Positions 7,075 through 14,664 of a DNA stretch of 41,755 nucleotides are shown here, in pieces. Source of the DNA: Clostridia bacterium (GTDB taxonomy: Bacteria; Bacillota; Clostridia; Christensenellales; CAG-314); assembly GCA_017409765.1 (NCBI GenBank), contig JAFQSA010000011.1:1-41755 (forward strand), read 5' to 3'. Under the pieces are notes generated by a model. It was not told the DNA's origin and did not search any database. It worked only from the letters and a program-made list of their open reading frames with translations. A program made the position numbers and the translations under genes. How positions within the stretch are numbered: position 1 is the first letter of the stretch; each line of letters starts with the position of its first letter.

Positions 7075-7644
7075 TTACAGTTTTTCTAGCAAATTTCTCA
7101 GCGCTCGGCCACGATGGCTTACAGTGTGTTTGTCTTCTGCGGTGCATTCGCCAAATGTTTTGCCAAGTTCGGTGGAGTAGAACAAACAGTCGTAACCAAA
7201 TCCACCGTTTCCGCGTTCTTCTGTCAAAATTGTGCCATCAACTCGACCCAAAGCGGTAATGATGGTGCCATCAGGATAGCGAAGTGCAACGCAAGTTTCG
7301 AAGTAGGCGTTGCGGTTTGATTCGTTGCGGAGTTCAAAGAGAAGTTTTTTGCGGTTTTCTGCGCTATCGTGGTTGCCAGCATATCTAGCAGAATACACTC
7401 CTGGTGCGCCACCGAGTGCATCAACGCACAATCCGGTATCATCGCCAAGTACGGCATAGGGGGTGTGTTTTGCGATTTCGTTTACCTTGATTAGCGCATT
7501 TGCCAGAAAAGTGTCGCCATCTTCAACAGGGTCGCAATCTATGCCCATTTCTGCAAGGGAATACATTTCGTCAAATTTACCCTTCAAAATTTTCTTGATT
7601 TCTTCAATTTTGTGCGCATTATTGCTCGCTATCACCAGTTTCAT
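7075..7644 (-). CDS. rdgB: XTP/dITP pyrophosphatase RdgB (HAM1 family)
   Basis: 189-residue enzyme hydrolysing XTP, ITP and dITP to monophosphates, so keeping deaminated purines out of nucleic acids. It carries SNNAHK near the N-terminus, GDDTGLCVDALGGAPGVYSAR (general-base Asp and substrate loop), GGFGYDCLF and the C-terminal SHRG. The length is typical. It overlaps the upstream membrane-protein gene by 26 bases and shares its promoter at 8149-8177. Confidence 0.96.
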   Translation of the reverse strand: MKLVIASNNAHKIEEIKKILKGKFDEMYSLAEMGIDCDPVEDGDTFLANALIKVNEIAKHTPYAVLGDDTGLCVDALGGAPGVYSARYAGNHDSAENRKKLLFELRNESNRNAYFETCVALRYPDGTIITALGRVDGTILTEERGNGGFGYDCLFYSTELGKTFGECTAEDKHTVSHRGRALRNLLEKL

Positions 7645-8098
7645 CTTTGTCCTCGTAAAATACGATGTTTTTGTTCTTTGCTAAAAGAGCCTCTTTCATT
7701 TTGTCATACTTTGATGGAGCAATCAAAATACCTGCAATCACAGGGTCGGCTCCCTTCCAAATATAACTGATATACATCAAGCCTTCGGTGTAGACAATGT
7801 TTAGGATGTTTTCGTGGCGAATTCGGCCACCTAACAGGTCGAAAAATAGCAATTTGATGCGCAAGTGCTTGTCGTCCACGTGATAGTGCAAGGAAAGAAG
7901 GGCAGACATCATCAAGATTGATATGCAAGCAGTTGCAATTTGAATTTTTGCCTGAGCAAACGTCATGTTTAGGAATGTGTATGCGCCACAAAGTGTTATG
8001 ATTGATAGCACAATCATTGCTATACTTAGCACAATTGACAAAATCATAACGATTTTTAGTAAAAAGTATTTTTTAGATAGTTGCAATGGAAATCTCAT
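7619..8098 (-). CDS. Small two-helix membrane protein, unknown function
   Basis: 159 residues. Two hydrophobic helices in the first ~75 residues are followed by a soluble part (HVDDKHLRIKLLFF, then GGRIRHENILNI, and IAPSKYDKMKEAL) whose pattern recalls the bacterial PH-like domains of small membrane proteins. This family suggestion is uncertain. I chose the ATG at 8098 because AAAGGAAC stands 4 bases upstream; an in-frame ATG 21 bases earlier has no SD. It is co-transcribed with rdgB and is the first gene of that leftward transcript. Confidence 0.8.
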   Translation of the reverse strand: MRFPLQLSKKYFLLKIVMILSIVLSIAMIVLSIITLCGAYTFLNMTFAQAKIQIATACISILMMSALLSLHYHVDDKHLRIKLLFFDLLGGRIRHENILNIVYTEGLMYISYIWKGADPVIAGILIAPSKYDKMKEALLAKNKNIVFYEDKDETGDSEQ

Positions 8099-8148
8099 TC
8101 TGTTCCTTTGTTGCCACAACTGGCAAAACTACTGTTTGTTTTGCATAT

Positions 8149-8177
8149 ATTATACCCACAATTTTTGCCTGTGTCAA
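8149..8177 (-). promoter_or_regulatory. promoter of the membrane protein-rdgB transcript
   Basis: On the minus strand TTGACA (8177-8172), 17 bases, TATAAT (8154-8149): perfect consensus. The -35 lies inside a palindrome, GTGTCAA-ATG-TTGACAC (8171-8187). Confidence 0.85.
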
Positions 8178-8187
8178 ATGTTGACAC
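8171..8187. promoter_or_regulatory. 7-3-7 palindrome over the divergent -35 region, possible operator
   Basis: GTGTCAA (8171-8177), ATG, TTGACAC (8181-8187) is a perfect inverted repeat. It covers the -35 of the leftward promoter and lies 17 bases before alr. A repressor bound here could control both sides, but the palindrome may simply be the -35 hexamer facing a chance copy. Confidence 0.35.
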
Positions 8188-8204
8188 GGAAGTGAGGGGG
8201 AAAT

Positions 8205-9191
8205 ATGCAATATATCAACTACGATGCAATCATCAAAAATGCGCATTACTTCAAAAGTATTTTGGGCAACACCAAACTTTGTGCCGTTGTTAAATGCGAT
8301 GCTTATGGGCACGGATTGGAACGTGTTGCAAGTTGTTTGTGCGATATTGTTGACTATTTTGCCGTAAATGATGTAAGTGAAGCGCAAATTGTATCAAAAT
8401 ATCGCAAAGACGTGCTGATACTGCTCCCGCAAGACAGTCGCAATGCCAAAATTTCTATTCAAAATGGGTTCATTCTCACATTAGACAGTTTCGATACATT
8501 GCAAATTTTGTCTAACTTTCCCAATAGTGTCGTGCGAGCTCATATCAAAATTGATAGTGGAATGTCGCGCCTCGGTTTTAGATTGGAGGATCTACCTAGA
8601 TTATTATCGTTACTTGATGGCAAAAAAATCATAATTGAGGGTATTTTTTCGCATTTTTATAGCGAAAACCAAATTTTTTGCCAAGAACAGTTGAATTACT
8701 TTGAAAAATGCAGTAAAATAGTATCGAGGAAGTTTGGCAATATTACCAAGCACATCGCAAATACAAGCGGTGCGACGCTTAGTTCTAAATATCATTTGGA
8801 TATGGCTCGAGTTGGTCTTGGCTTGTATGGCTACGGCGCACCAGATTTGCAGGTCGCCAAAACTGTGACGGCAAAGGTTGTTGCCAAAAAGAAACTTTCC
8901 AAGGGTAGTGTCGTTGGATATGGCGCCACCTATACTTGCGACAAAGATATTGACGTTGCAGTAATTGATATTGGCTATGCCAAGGGTTACGTTCGCAGTT
9001 TGCGCGAGCCAATTGTAAAGATTGGTAACGTTTTTGCTAGCGTGATTGGCAATATTTGTATGTCGATGTGCATGGTGGACGTCACGGGAATTTCTGTCAG
9101 CATTGGCGACGAGGTCGTTGTTCTTGGCGAAGGCGTAAATCCGTCCACCGACAATACAATAATATATCAACTACTGTGCAATTTGAGGTAA
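8205..9191 (+). CDS. alr: Alanine racemase
   Basis: 328-residue PLP enzyme making D-alanine for peptidoglycan. PLP-lysine Lys30 lies in AVVKCDAYGHG; HIKIDSGMSRLG, FSHF, NTSGAT and ARVGLGLYGYG are conserved; the second catalytic base is the Tyr of IGYAKGY (near 257). Two normally conserved acidic positions differ: GYADG is GYAKG here, and the ICMD motif reads ICMSM (near 284). The C-terminus stops at YQLLCNLR, about ten residues earlier than usual, three bases before rsmD. SD GAGGGGG is strong. No good promoter of its own is visible; it heads the alr-rsmD-coaD-DAHP synthase run. Confidence 0.93.
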   Translation: MQYINYDAIIKNAHYFKSILGNTKLCAVVKCDAYGHGLERVASCLCDIVDYFAVNDVSEAQIVSKYRKDVLILLPQDSRNAKISIQNGFILTLDSFDTLQILSNFPNSVVRAHIKIDSGMSRLGFRLEDLPRLLSLLDGKKIIIEGIFSHFYSENQIFCQEQLNYFEKCSKIVSRKFGNITKHIANTSGATLSSKYHLDMARVGLGLYGYGAPDLQVAKTVTAKVVAKKKLSKGSVVGYGATYTCDKDIDVAVIDIGYAKGYVRSLREPIVKIGNVFASVIGNICMSMCMVDVTGISVSIGDEVVVLGEGVNPSTDNTIIYQLLCNLR

Positions 9192-9193
9192 AA

Positions 9194-9742
9194 ATGAGGG
9201 TTATTGCAGGAAAATACAAAGGTCGTGTGTTGCAGTCGGCGGGAGATAGTACTCGTCCAACTTTGGACCGTACCAAAGAAACACTTTTCAATATCCTGCA
9301 AATGCGTATTGCAAATTCTACTGTGTTGGATTTGTTTGCGGGTAGTGGACAAATTGCCATCGAGTGCCTAAGTCGTGGCGCAAGTCGTGCAATTTTGTGC
9401 GATAACGACCGCATAGCGCAACAGGCAATCAAAGCAAATTTTGCAAAAATTGGTGTAACGCCTGAACTTTACAGTTGTAACTACAAAAGTTGCCTTGCAA
9501 ATATCTCAAAAGGCACACTAGATTTGGTTTTTGTCGACCCGCCTTATGCATCTGGCTACTACAAGGATGTGTTGGAAACAATTTCCAATGCGGAATTACT
9601 TGCGGAAAATGGTATTGTCATTTGCGAGCACTCATTTGACGTTGCTTTGCCAAGTGAAATTGGCGCTTTGCAAGTGTATGATGAACGAAAGATTGGTAGT
9701 GTAAAATTTACTTTTTACAAAAGGAGGGAAGTATGTCAATAG
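9194..9742 (+). CDS. rsmD: 16S rRNA (guanine966-N2)-methyltransferase RsmD
   Basis: 182 residues. It modifies G966 of 16S rRNA using S-adenosylmethionine. N-terminal RVIAGKYKGR, the SAM loop VLDLFAGSGQIAIECLSRGA and the catalytic FVDPPY motif identify it. The start at 9194 follows TTTGAGGTAAA; longer in-frame extensions run back into alr. rsmD followed directly by coaD is a very widespread Bacillota arrangement (ylbH-ylbI in Bacillus). The end overlaps coaD by 10 bases. Confidence 0.95.
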   Translation: MRVIAGKYKGRVLQSAGDSTRPTLDRTKETLFNILQMRIANSTVLDLFAGSGQIAIECLSRGASRAILCDNDRIAQQAIKANFAKIGVTPELYSCNYKSCLANISKGTLDLVFVDPPYASGYYKDVLETISNAELLAENGIVICEHSFDVALPSEIGALQVYDERKIGSVKFTFYKRREVCQ

Positions 9743-10209
9743 GTGTTTTTGCTGGTTCATTTTGCCCTGTTACAAAAGGTCACGTTGATGCGATTGAAAA
9801 ATCCGCAAAACTCGTGGACAAGCTATACGTTGTGATGGGTGTTAATGTTGCCAAAAAGTACGCAATTGGTATCGAAGCGCGTCTTGGCATGCTAAAACGT
9901 GCCTTGGAGCATATCCCCAATGTGGAAATTTGCGCTCACGATGGTATGATGACGGATTTTTGCAAAAAAGTTGGCGCAACCGTGATGATAAAATCTATCC
10001 GCAATGCAATGGATTTGCAATCGGTAATTGACCTTTGCGATATCAACGAAACCTACTGGGATGGCGAAACCGTGTTTGTTGTTGGAAGTAAGCAATACAG
10101 ACACGTTTCCAGTTCTCTTGTTCGTGAACTTGCTAGTTTTGGACAAGATTTTTCTCAATATGTGCCGGAAAATTGTCTAGAAGAAATTACTAAGTATTTG
10201 GTTGGTTAA
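9733..10209 (+). CDS. coaD: Phosphopantetheine adenylyltransferase CoaD
   Basis: 158 residues, normal length. It transfers AMP from ATP to 4'-phosphopantetheine, the fourth step of coenzyme A synthesis. The nucleotidyltransferase signature GSFCPVTKGH (His17) and the C-terminal VSSSLVREL motif are present, as is IKSIRNAMDL. Residue 11 is Cys where the family nearly always has Asp (GSFDPxTxGH). Strong SD AGGAGG lies 7 bases upstream inside the end of rsmD. Confidence 0.95.
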   Translation: MSIGVFAGSFCPVTKGHVDAIEKSAKLVDKLYVVMGVNVAKKYAIGIEARLGMLKRALEHIPNVEICAHDGMMTDFCKKVGATVMIKSIRNAMDLQSVIDLCDINETYWDGETVFVVGSKQYRHVSSSLVRELASFGQDFSQYVPENCLEEITKYLVG

Positions 10210-10211
10210 AA

Positions 10212-11195
10212 ATGTTTACACAACAAAAGAAATTGCCATCGGCGGTCGAAATCAAATCGGCGTTGCCTTTGGATGATCAACTTAATAGTTTGAAATTGAA
10301 ATTTGACGAGCAATTGCGCCAAAATATGCAATCAAAGCAAAAATTGGTTGTAGTTTGTGGCCCTTGTTCTGCTGATGATCCTGTTGCAGTTGGTGAATAT
10401 GTGTCAAAGTTGAAACAAATTGCTGACAAATGCCCCAATTTGCTTGTTGTTGCGCGTATTTACACAACAAAGCCACGCTCAAACGGTCTTGGTTACAAAG
10501 GTCTTTGTTTTGGCGATGATGGCAAAGATATTGCAAAGGGTATTGTTTTGTGCCGTCAAATGATGATAAGTTGCATCAAGGCTGGTTTGCCTGTTGCCGA
10601 CGAATTGCTGTATCCGGAACTTTATCAATATTTTGATGATTTGGTCAGTTACAGTTTTGTTGGCGCGCGCAGTAGCGAGGATAGTTTACATCGTGCGTTT
10701 GCATCCAGTTTGGATGTTTGTTGTGGAGTTAAAAACTCCACCGATGGAGATGTGGACAAGTTGCTCCAATCTTTGCAAGCAATTTCCTTGCCTACGGTGT
10801 TCCCCCACAGCGGATGTCAAATGGAAACAAGTGGTTGCAAATTTGCTCACGTTGTGCTCCGTGGTGGCAGTTTGGATGGTAAGTATCTGCCCAACATTGA
10901 CAAAAGTAGTGTTGCAAAACTAAAACAAGGACTACAGTCCCTTGGCCTTAACGATTTTGTGATGGCTGATTTGAGTCACGCAAACAGCCAAAAGGTAGCT
11001 CAAAATCAAATTGATAACGCCAAAATGGCAATTTTGGACGAAAATATCAATGGTATCATGATGGAAAGTTACCTCTCGGATGGAAGTGATGGCAATACCT
11101 ATGGAGTATCAAAAACCGACCAATGTTTGGGGTTTGATGATACTGCAGATTTACTCTTGATGCTCAACGAACAATTTGCACAAAGGAACGCCTAG
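10212..11195 (+). CDS. aroG: 3-deoxy-7-phosphoheptulonate (DAHP) synthase, AroFGH type
   Basis: 327 residues. It condenses phosphoenolpyruvate and erythrose 4-phosphate, the first committed step to chorismate. Type I-alpha features: VVCGPCS, YTTKPRS, DELL, VGARSSED, GVKNSTDGD, VVLRGG and MADLSHANSQK (metal and substrate ligands). The N-terminal ~35 residues match the extension that mediates aromatic feedback inhibition in AroF/G/H, but the inhibitor cannot be told from sequence. The start is two bases after coaD; the SD (GGTTGG) is weak, so coupling is likely. No other chorismate gene is adjacent; the chorismate mutase is at 37084. Confidence 0.93.
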   Translation: MFTQQKKLPSAVEIKSALPLDDQLNSLKLKFDEQLRQNMQSKQKLVVVCGPCSADDPVAVGEYVSKLKQIADKCPNLLVVARIYTTKPRSNGLGYKGLCFGDDGKDIAKGIVLCRQMMISCIKAGLPVADELLYPELYQYFDDLVSYSFVGARSSEDSLHRAFASSLDVCCGVKNSTDGDVDKLLQSLQAISLPTVFPHSGCQMETSGCKFAHVVLRGGSLDGKYLPNIDKSSVAKLKQGLQSLGLNDFVMADLSHANSQKVAQNQIDNAKMAILDENINGIMMESYLSDGSDGNTYGVSKTDQCLGFDDTADLLLMLNEQFAQRNA

Positions 11196-11216
11196 TAGTG
11201 TAGTGATGTATTGTTT

Positions 11217-11258
11217 GCGATTGTCACGCCGTTGCAAATGGCATTTGTCGCTATTTTT
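11217..11258 (+). terminator. weak terminator after DAHP synthase
   Basis: GCGA (11217-11220) pairs with TCGC (11248-11251), with an inner GCC/GGC helix, followed by TATTTTTTA. The helix is interrupted, so efficiency is doubtful. Confidence 0.4.
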
Positions 11259-11352
11259 TAGTGCGTTTGTTAAATGCTATGCTGTGCAGTTTGGTAATTT
11301 GAAGTTTGCAATGTGCATCTATTAGTTGCGATATTGTGTGTCGATTTCGGTA

Positions 11353-11381
11353 TTGACATATTATAGATAAAGTGTTATAAT
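11353..11381 (+). promoter_or_regulatory. promoter of ktrBA with leader hairpin
   Basis: TTGACA (11353-11358), 17 bases, TATAAT (11376-11381) with a TGT extended -10. The ~60-base leader carries a hairpin: AAAGGAACCAGC (11386-11397) pairs with GTTGGCTCCTTT (11412-11423) with one A-C mismatch and one G-U. No T-run follows it, so it is not a terminator. Confidence 0.82.
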
Positions 11382-11445
11382 TATCAAAGGAACCAGCTGA
11401 CTGCAGAGGATGTTGGCTCCTTTATGCTTTTGGGGTGAAAATTTT

Positions 11446-12807
11446 ATGATTAAAAAGGAAAAATTTGCGCTTTCTACAACGCAAATTATCGCTCTAAGTT
11501 TTTTGGTAACTATTTTGGTTGGCAGTATACTGCTGGCGTTACCAATTAGTTCTGCCAATGGAGAGGCTGTTCCGTATATTGATGCGCTTTTTATGGCTAC
11601 CACATCAACGTGCGTGACAGGGCTTGTTACGCTTCCTACCGTTTCCACTTGGAGTTTGTTCGGTCAAATCGTAATATTGCTACTGATACAAATTGGTGGG
11701 TTGGGTGTCATCACAATTATGTCGGGAATAATGCTTCTTTTCCACAGGAAAATGGGGCTAGGTCACCGACTACTCATACAAGATGCTTTTAACCTAAACA
11801 CAATGTCTGGCTTGGTAAAGTTTGTCAAAAAGGTATTGTTTGGCACGCTTATTATAGAAGGAATTGGCGCTTTGCTTTACATGATTGTGTTTATCCCAAA
11901 ATTTGGTGCAAAAGGTATATGGATATCTATATTCAATTCGGTGTCAGCTTTTTGTAACGCAGGTATCGACATTATTGCAGAAAACAGTCTTTGCGACTTT
12001 GCAACCAACCCTTTGGTAAACATTGTTACTTCTATACTTATCGTGTTGGGAGGCATTGGCTACATTGTTTGGTGGGATGTTATTCGTGTTGTAAATAGTC
12101 GTTCATCAAGGAACAAAAAGATATTTAGGCACCTAACGTTGCATTCCAAGATAGCAATCACTTTTACTTTAGGGCTAATTTTTGTTGGCGCGTTCCTGAT
12201 ATTAATTTTTGAATACAATAATCCTACCACCATAGGAAACCTGTCATTCTTTGACAAAATTCAGGTTGCCTTGTTCCAATCTGTCACAACAAGAACAGCG
12301 GGATTTGCAACAATTCCACAGGAAAATCTTACAGATGCATCTACGATTGTATCTCTTGTGTTGATGTTTATAGGCGGATCGCCTGTAGGTACTGCGGGCG
12401 GTGTAAAGACTGTGACAATTGCCGTTTTGGTTTGTTCTGCGTTTGCTACAATCCGCAACAAAAACGATGTAACCATGTTTGGTCGTCGTATTTCCGAAGA
12501 TTTGGTTAGAAAATCGGTTGCGGTGATGGTGGCATTTGTTATGATAGGTGTAACGTCGAGTGTGCTTTTGATGGCGACAAATGATGTGTCTGCTATTGAT
12601 GCCTTGTACGAAGCGATCAGCGCTACAGCGACTGTTGGCTTGTCGAGGAATATAACTGCAATGCTAAACTTGTGGGGCAAGTTAGTTATTATAGTGACAA
12701 TGTACTTGGGAAGAATTGGCCCCATAACCCTTGCGGTCATGTTTGGAAGTAAGCCACAAGGACAAAATTTGATATCTGAACCAGTTGAAGACGTTAGTAT
12801 TGGTTAA
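11446..12807 (+). CDS. ktrB: Potassium uptake channel subunit KtrB/TrkH
   Basis: 453-residue membrane protein of the TrkH/KtrB/HKT superfamily: four M1-P-M2 repeats forming a K+ (often Na+-coupled) pathway. The selectivity-filter glycines are visible in TCVTGL, AFCNAGID, TRTAGFATI and ATATVGLSR. The ATG at 11446 has SD TGGGGTG; an in-frame ATG at 11410 lies within the leader hairpin and has no SD. The small single-RCK partner that follows indicates the Ktr rather than the Trk system. Confidence 0.94.
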   Translation: MIKKEKFALSTTQIIALSFLVTILVGSILLALPISSANGEAVPYIDALFMATTSTCVTGLVTLPTVSTWSLFGQIVILLLIQIGGLGVITIMSGIMLLFHRKMGLGHRLLIQDAFNLNTMSGLVKFVKKVLFGTLIIEGIGALLYMIVFIPKFGAKGIWISIFNSVSAFCNAGIDIIAENSLCDFATNPLVNIVTSILIVLGGIGYIVWWDVIRVVNSRSSRNKKIFRHLTLHSKIAITFTLGLIFVGAFLILIFEYNNPTTIGNLSFFDKIQVALFQSVTTRTAGFATIPQENLTDASTIVSLVLMFIGGSPVGTAGGVKTVTIAVLVCSAFATIRNKNDVTMFGRRISEDLVRKSVAVMVAFVMIGVTSSVLLMATNDVSAIDALYEAISATATVGLSRNITAMLNLWGKLVIIVTMYLGRIGPITLAVMFGSKPQGQNLISEPVEDVSIG

Positions 12808-12818
12808 TGGAGGTTATT

Positions 12819-13469
12819 ATGAAAGTAAAAAAGACATATGCAGTATTCGGTTTGGGACGATATGGCATAGCCGTTGCGAGAGTTCTTGTGGAAAATGGCA
12901 TGGAAGTTCTTGCTGTTGATTCCGACCAAAGAGTGGTCAACTATGCCGCAACATTTTTGCCAGTCTGCAAGTGCGCTGATGTGGCTGATGCTGAAGTGAT
13001 AACCAAATTGGGCATAAGTAATATTGACACGGTAATAATTTGCATGGCAAGCAATCTTGAGGCAAGCGTTATGGCCGTAACACTTTGCAAAGAGGCAGGT
13101 GTTAAGACTGTCATTGCAAAATGTTCCAATGAAATGCAAAAAAAGATATTGCTTAGGGTAGGTGCAGATCAAGTAGTTTTCCCCGAGACGGAATCAGGTG
13201 TGCGCCTAGCAAAGAACCTGCTCAGTTCGGGATTTATTGATATGATATCCTTATCTGAAGACGTTTCAATCGTGGAAATTGACGTAAGAAAGGAATGGTG
13301 TGGCAGAAATTTGATAGACTTGAATTTGCGTAAAAAATATGGCATTAACATCGTTGCTATCAAAAAACACGACAAGGTTACTGTAGACGTCAATCCAGAA
13401 CAAGCACTTGATTCGGACACAACGTTGATTGTTATTGCAAACACCGCAAAATTGGAAAAGTTAAAGTAA
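12819..13469 (+). CDS. ktrA: Ktr/Trk potassium uptake regulatory subunit KtrA
   Basis: 216 residues. The RCK_N Rossmann domain begins VFGLGRYG (Gly11, 13, 16) and contains the acidic ribose-binding VDSD; the RCK_C domain covers about 137-215. It forms a cytosolic octameric ring that gates KtrB in response to nucleotide (and, in homologues, cyclic di-AMP). The start at 12819 has GGAGG 5 bases upstream; the ATG at 12807 overlapping the ktrB stop has no SD. Confidence 0.95.
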   Translation: MKVKKTYAVFGLGRYGIAVARVLVENGMEVLAVDSDQRVVNYAATFLPVCKCADVADAEVITKLGISNIDTVIICMASNLEASVMAVTLCKEAGVKTVIAKCSNEMQKKILLRVGADQVVFPETESGVRLAKNLLSSGFIDMISLSEDVSIVEIDVRKEWCGRNLIDLNLRKKYGINIVAIKKHDKVTVDVNPEQALDSDTTLIVIANTAKLEKLK

Positions 13470-13497
13470 AAGCGTGCTACATTGGCGCAAAGTGACG

Positions 13498-13541
13498 TTC
13501 AATTTCCCTAATCAGGGTGTCGAATTGAAATTTTCGCTTTT
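13498..13541 (+). terminator. probable terminator of ktrBA
   Basis: TTCAATTT (13498-13505) pairs with GAATTGAA (13522-13529), with an inner CCCT/AGGG helix (13506-13517), followed by ATTTTCGCTTTTT. It reaches the end of the convergent ylbJ. Confidence 0.6.
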
Positions 13542-14431
13542 TACAGAAAAATTACGCCTAACACAAAGGCAAAAATCGTCGCAAAAGCACATTGAGTGCA
13601 CTTCATTTTTATCAAGCTGCCAAACTTGACGCCTTTTTGAGATACAAAAGCGAAACATTGCAACGAAACACAAAGTCCTCCAAAGGCCAATAGTGCCGAT
13701 GAGCAAACTGTTGCCGAGAGGATATCGCAGGACGAACAAATCTTCAATATTCCGCTTGTCATCTCTAGTAGGCCAATTGCAAAAAATAGTGCAGGATGGT
13801 TTGCTATGGATTGTGGTAATAACGATCGAACAATTTCCGTCAGCATAAAGAACAGAGCAATTAGTGCGCCCACTGTCAAAACGGCAAGGATGGAGTTTGT
13901 GAGCGTTGTTGCAAATTCTTTACTATCCCAGTCTAGCTGTTTGGGGGCAAATGCGATGCTTTGTCGGCGAGTGTAAAGTAGCCCGTTTAGTAGCATTGCA
14001 ACTAGTTGAGATGCGCAAATAATTAGTGTAGCAGTAGTGTTGCCAATTGCTATGCCAACAGTTGCAACTAGAAAAATTGGGCTAGGGGTTGAGCAAAAAC
14101 TGCACAAAATTGTTGCTGTCTTTTGGTCGATGTTTTGCTCGGATATTGCTCGCGCACCAACAGGGTAACCGCACAAAAAACTTGTCAAAAACAAGCTGTC
14201 GCATCGAATGTTGAACAACGCTTTTGTTATGGAAAATTTGCCAAACTTGCAGTTTCTCGTAAAGAGTGTTGTTAGTAGTGCAAACGGAAAAATTACCGGC
14301 AAAACATTGTGAGCCCACACCGTTATCCCGTCAACAAATGCTTTTGAATATCTTGCTGGCTGAATTGCAAAGCAAACAATTATGGTAAAATATAGCATTG
14401 CAATGATAGTATTTATTAGGGATTTTTTCAT
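13541..14431 (-). CDS. ylbJ: YlbJ-like sporulation integral membrane protein (Gate domain)
   Basis: 296-residue membrane protein with about eight helices. The conserved loops SFLCGYPVGARAISE and CSTPSPIFLVATVG match the nucleoside-recognition (Gate) domain pattern of YlbJ (G-x-P-x-GA and N/S-x-P-x-P-x-F). In Bacillus, ylbJ is a sigma-E gene needed for heat-resistant spores; the transported substrate is unknown. Its placement near coaD, tmcAL and DUF177 supports YlbJ over other Gate proteins. It is transcribed opposite to ktrBA. No clear SD precedes the ATG; the start context is AATACTATG. Confidence 0.8.
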   Translation of the reverse strand: MKKSLINTIIAMLYFTIIVCFAIQPARYSKAFVDGITVWAHNVLPVIFPFALLTTLFTRNCKFGKFSITKALFNIRCDSLFLTSFLCGYPVGARAISEQNIDQKTATILCSFCSTPSPIFLVATVGIAIGNTTATLIICASQLVAMLLNGLLYTRRQSIAFAPKQLDWDSKEFATTLTNSILAVLTVGALIALFFMLTEIVRSLLPQSIANHPALFFAIGLLEMTSGILKICSSCDILSATVCSSALLAFGGLCVSLQCFAFVSQKGVKFGSLIKMKCTQCAFATIFAFVLGVIFL

Positions 14432-14534
14432 AGTATTTGGATATTTCTAAGAACCACTCATTATTCGCATTTTTTGTAAAATTTACCGATTTTAGTCTTA
14501 TTTTTACATAACAATGCTAAAAATGCCTGGTTTA

Positions 14535-14560
14535 TATAATACTATGACAGACATACAATA
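14535..14560. repeat. dispersed sporulation-neighbourhood motif, copy 1
   Basis: TATAAT is followed by ACTATGACAGACATA and CAATA. The copies at 23719-23743 and 31892-31918 share ACTATGWCARRCATA and the preceding TA-rich block. Copy 1 lies 104 bases upstream of ylbJ but points away from it; on the plus strand the only thing downstream is the terminator at 14580. The CATACAAT inside it matches the -10 consensus of sigma-E. Confidence 0.5.
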
Positions 14561-14577
14561 TCAAAATTGCGTAAAAA

Positions 14578-14606
14578 TAGCCCGACTGAACAAAATTCAG
14601 TCGGGC
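14578..14606 (-). terminator. terminator of tmcAL (possibly bidirectional)
   Basis: GCCCGACTGAA (14580-14590) pairs perfectly with TTCAGTCGGGC (14596-14606), loop CAAAA. On the minus strand it is followed by TATTTTTA; on the plus strand by GTTTGTTTT. Confidence 0.88.
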
Positions 14607-14664
14607 GTTTGTTTTGACTTTGGATCGTCAACTAAATTATGAATTACATTTTTTTGTTGGGCGA

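Noticed and set aside
8181..8209. TTGACA at 8181 as alr promoter
   Set aside because: At 17 bases the -10 would be TATGCA overlapping the alr start codon, and transcription would begin inside the gene.
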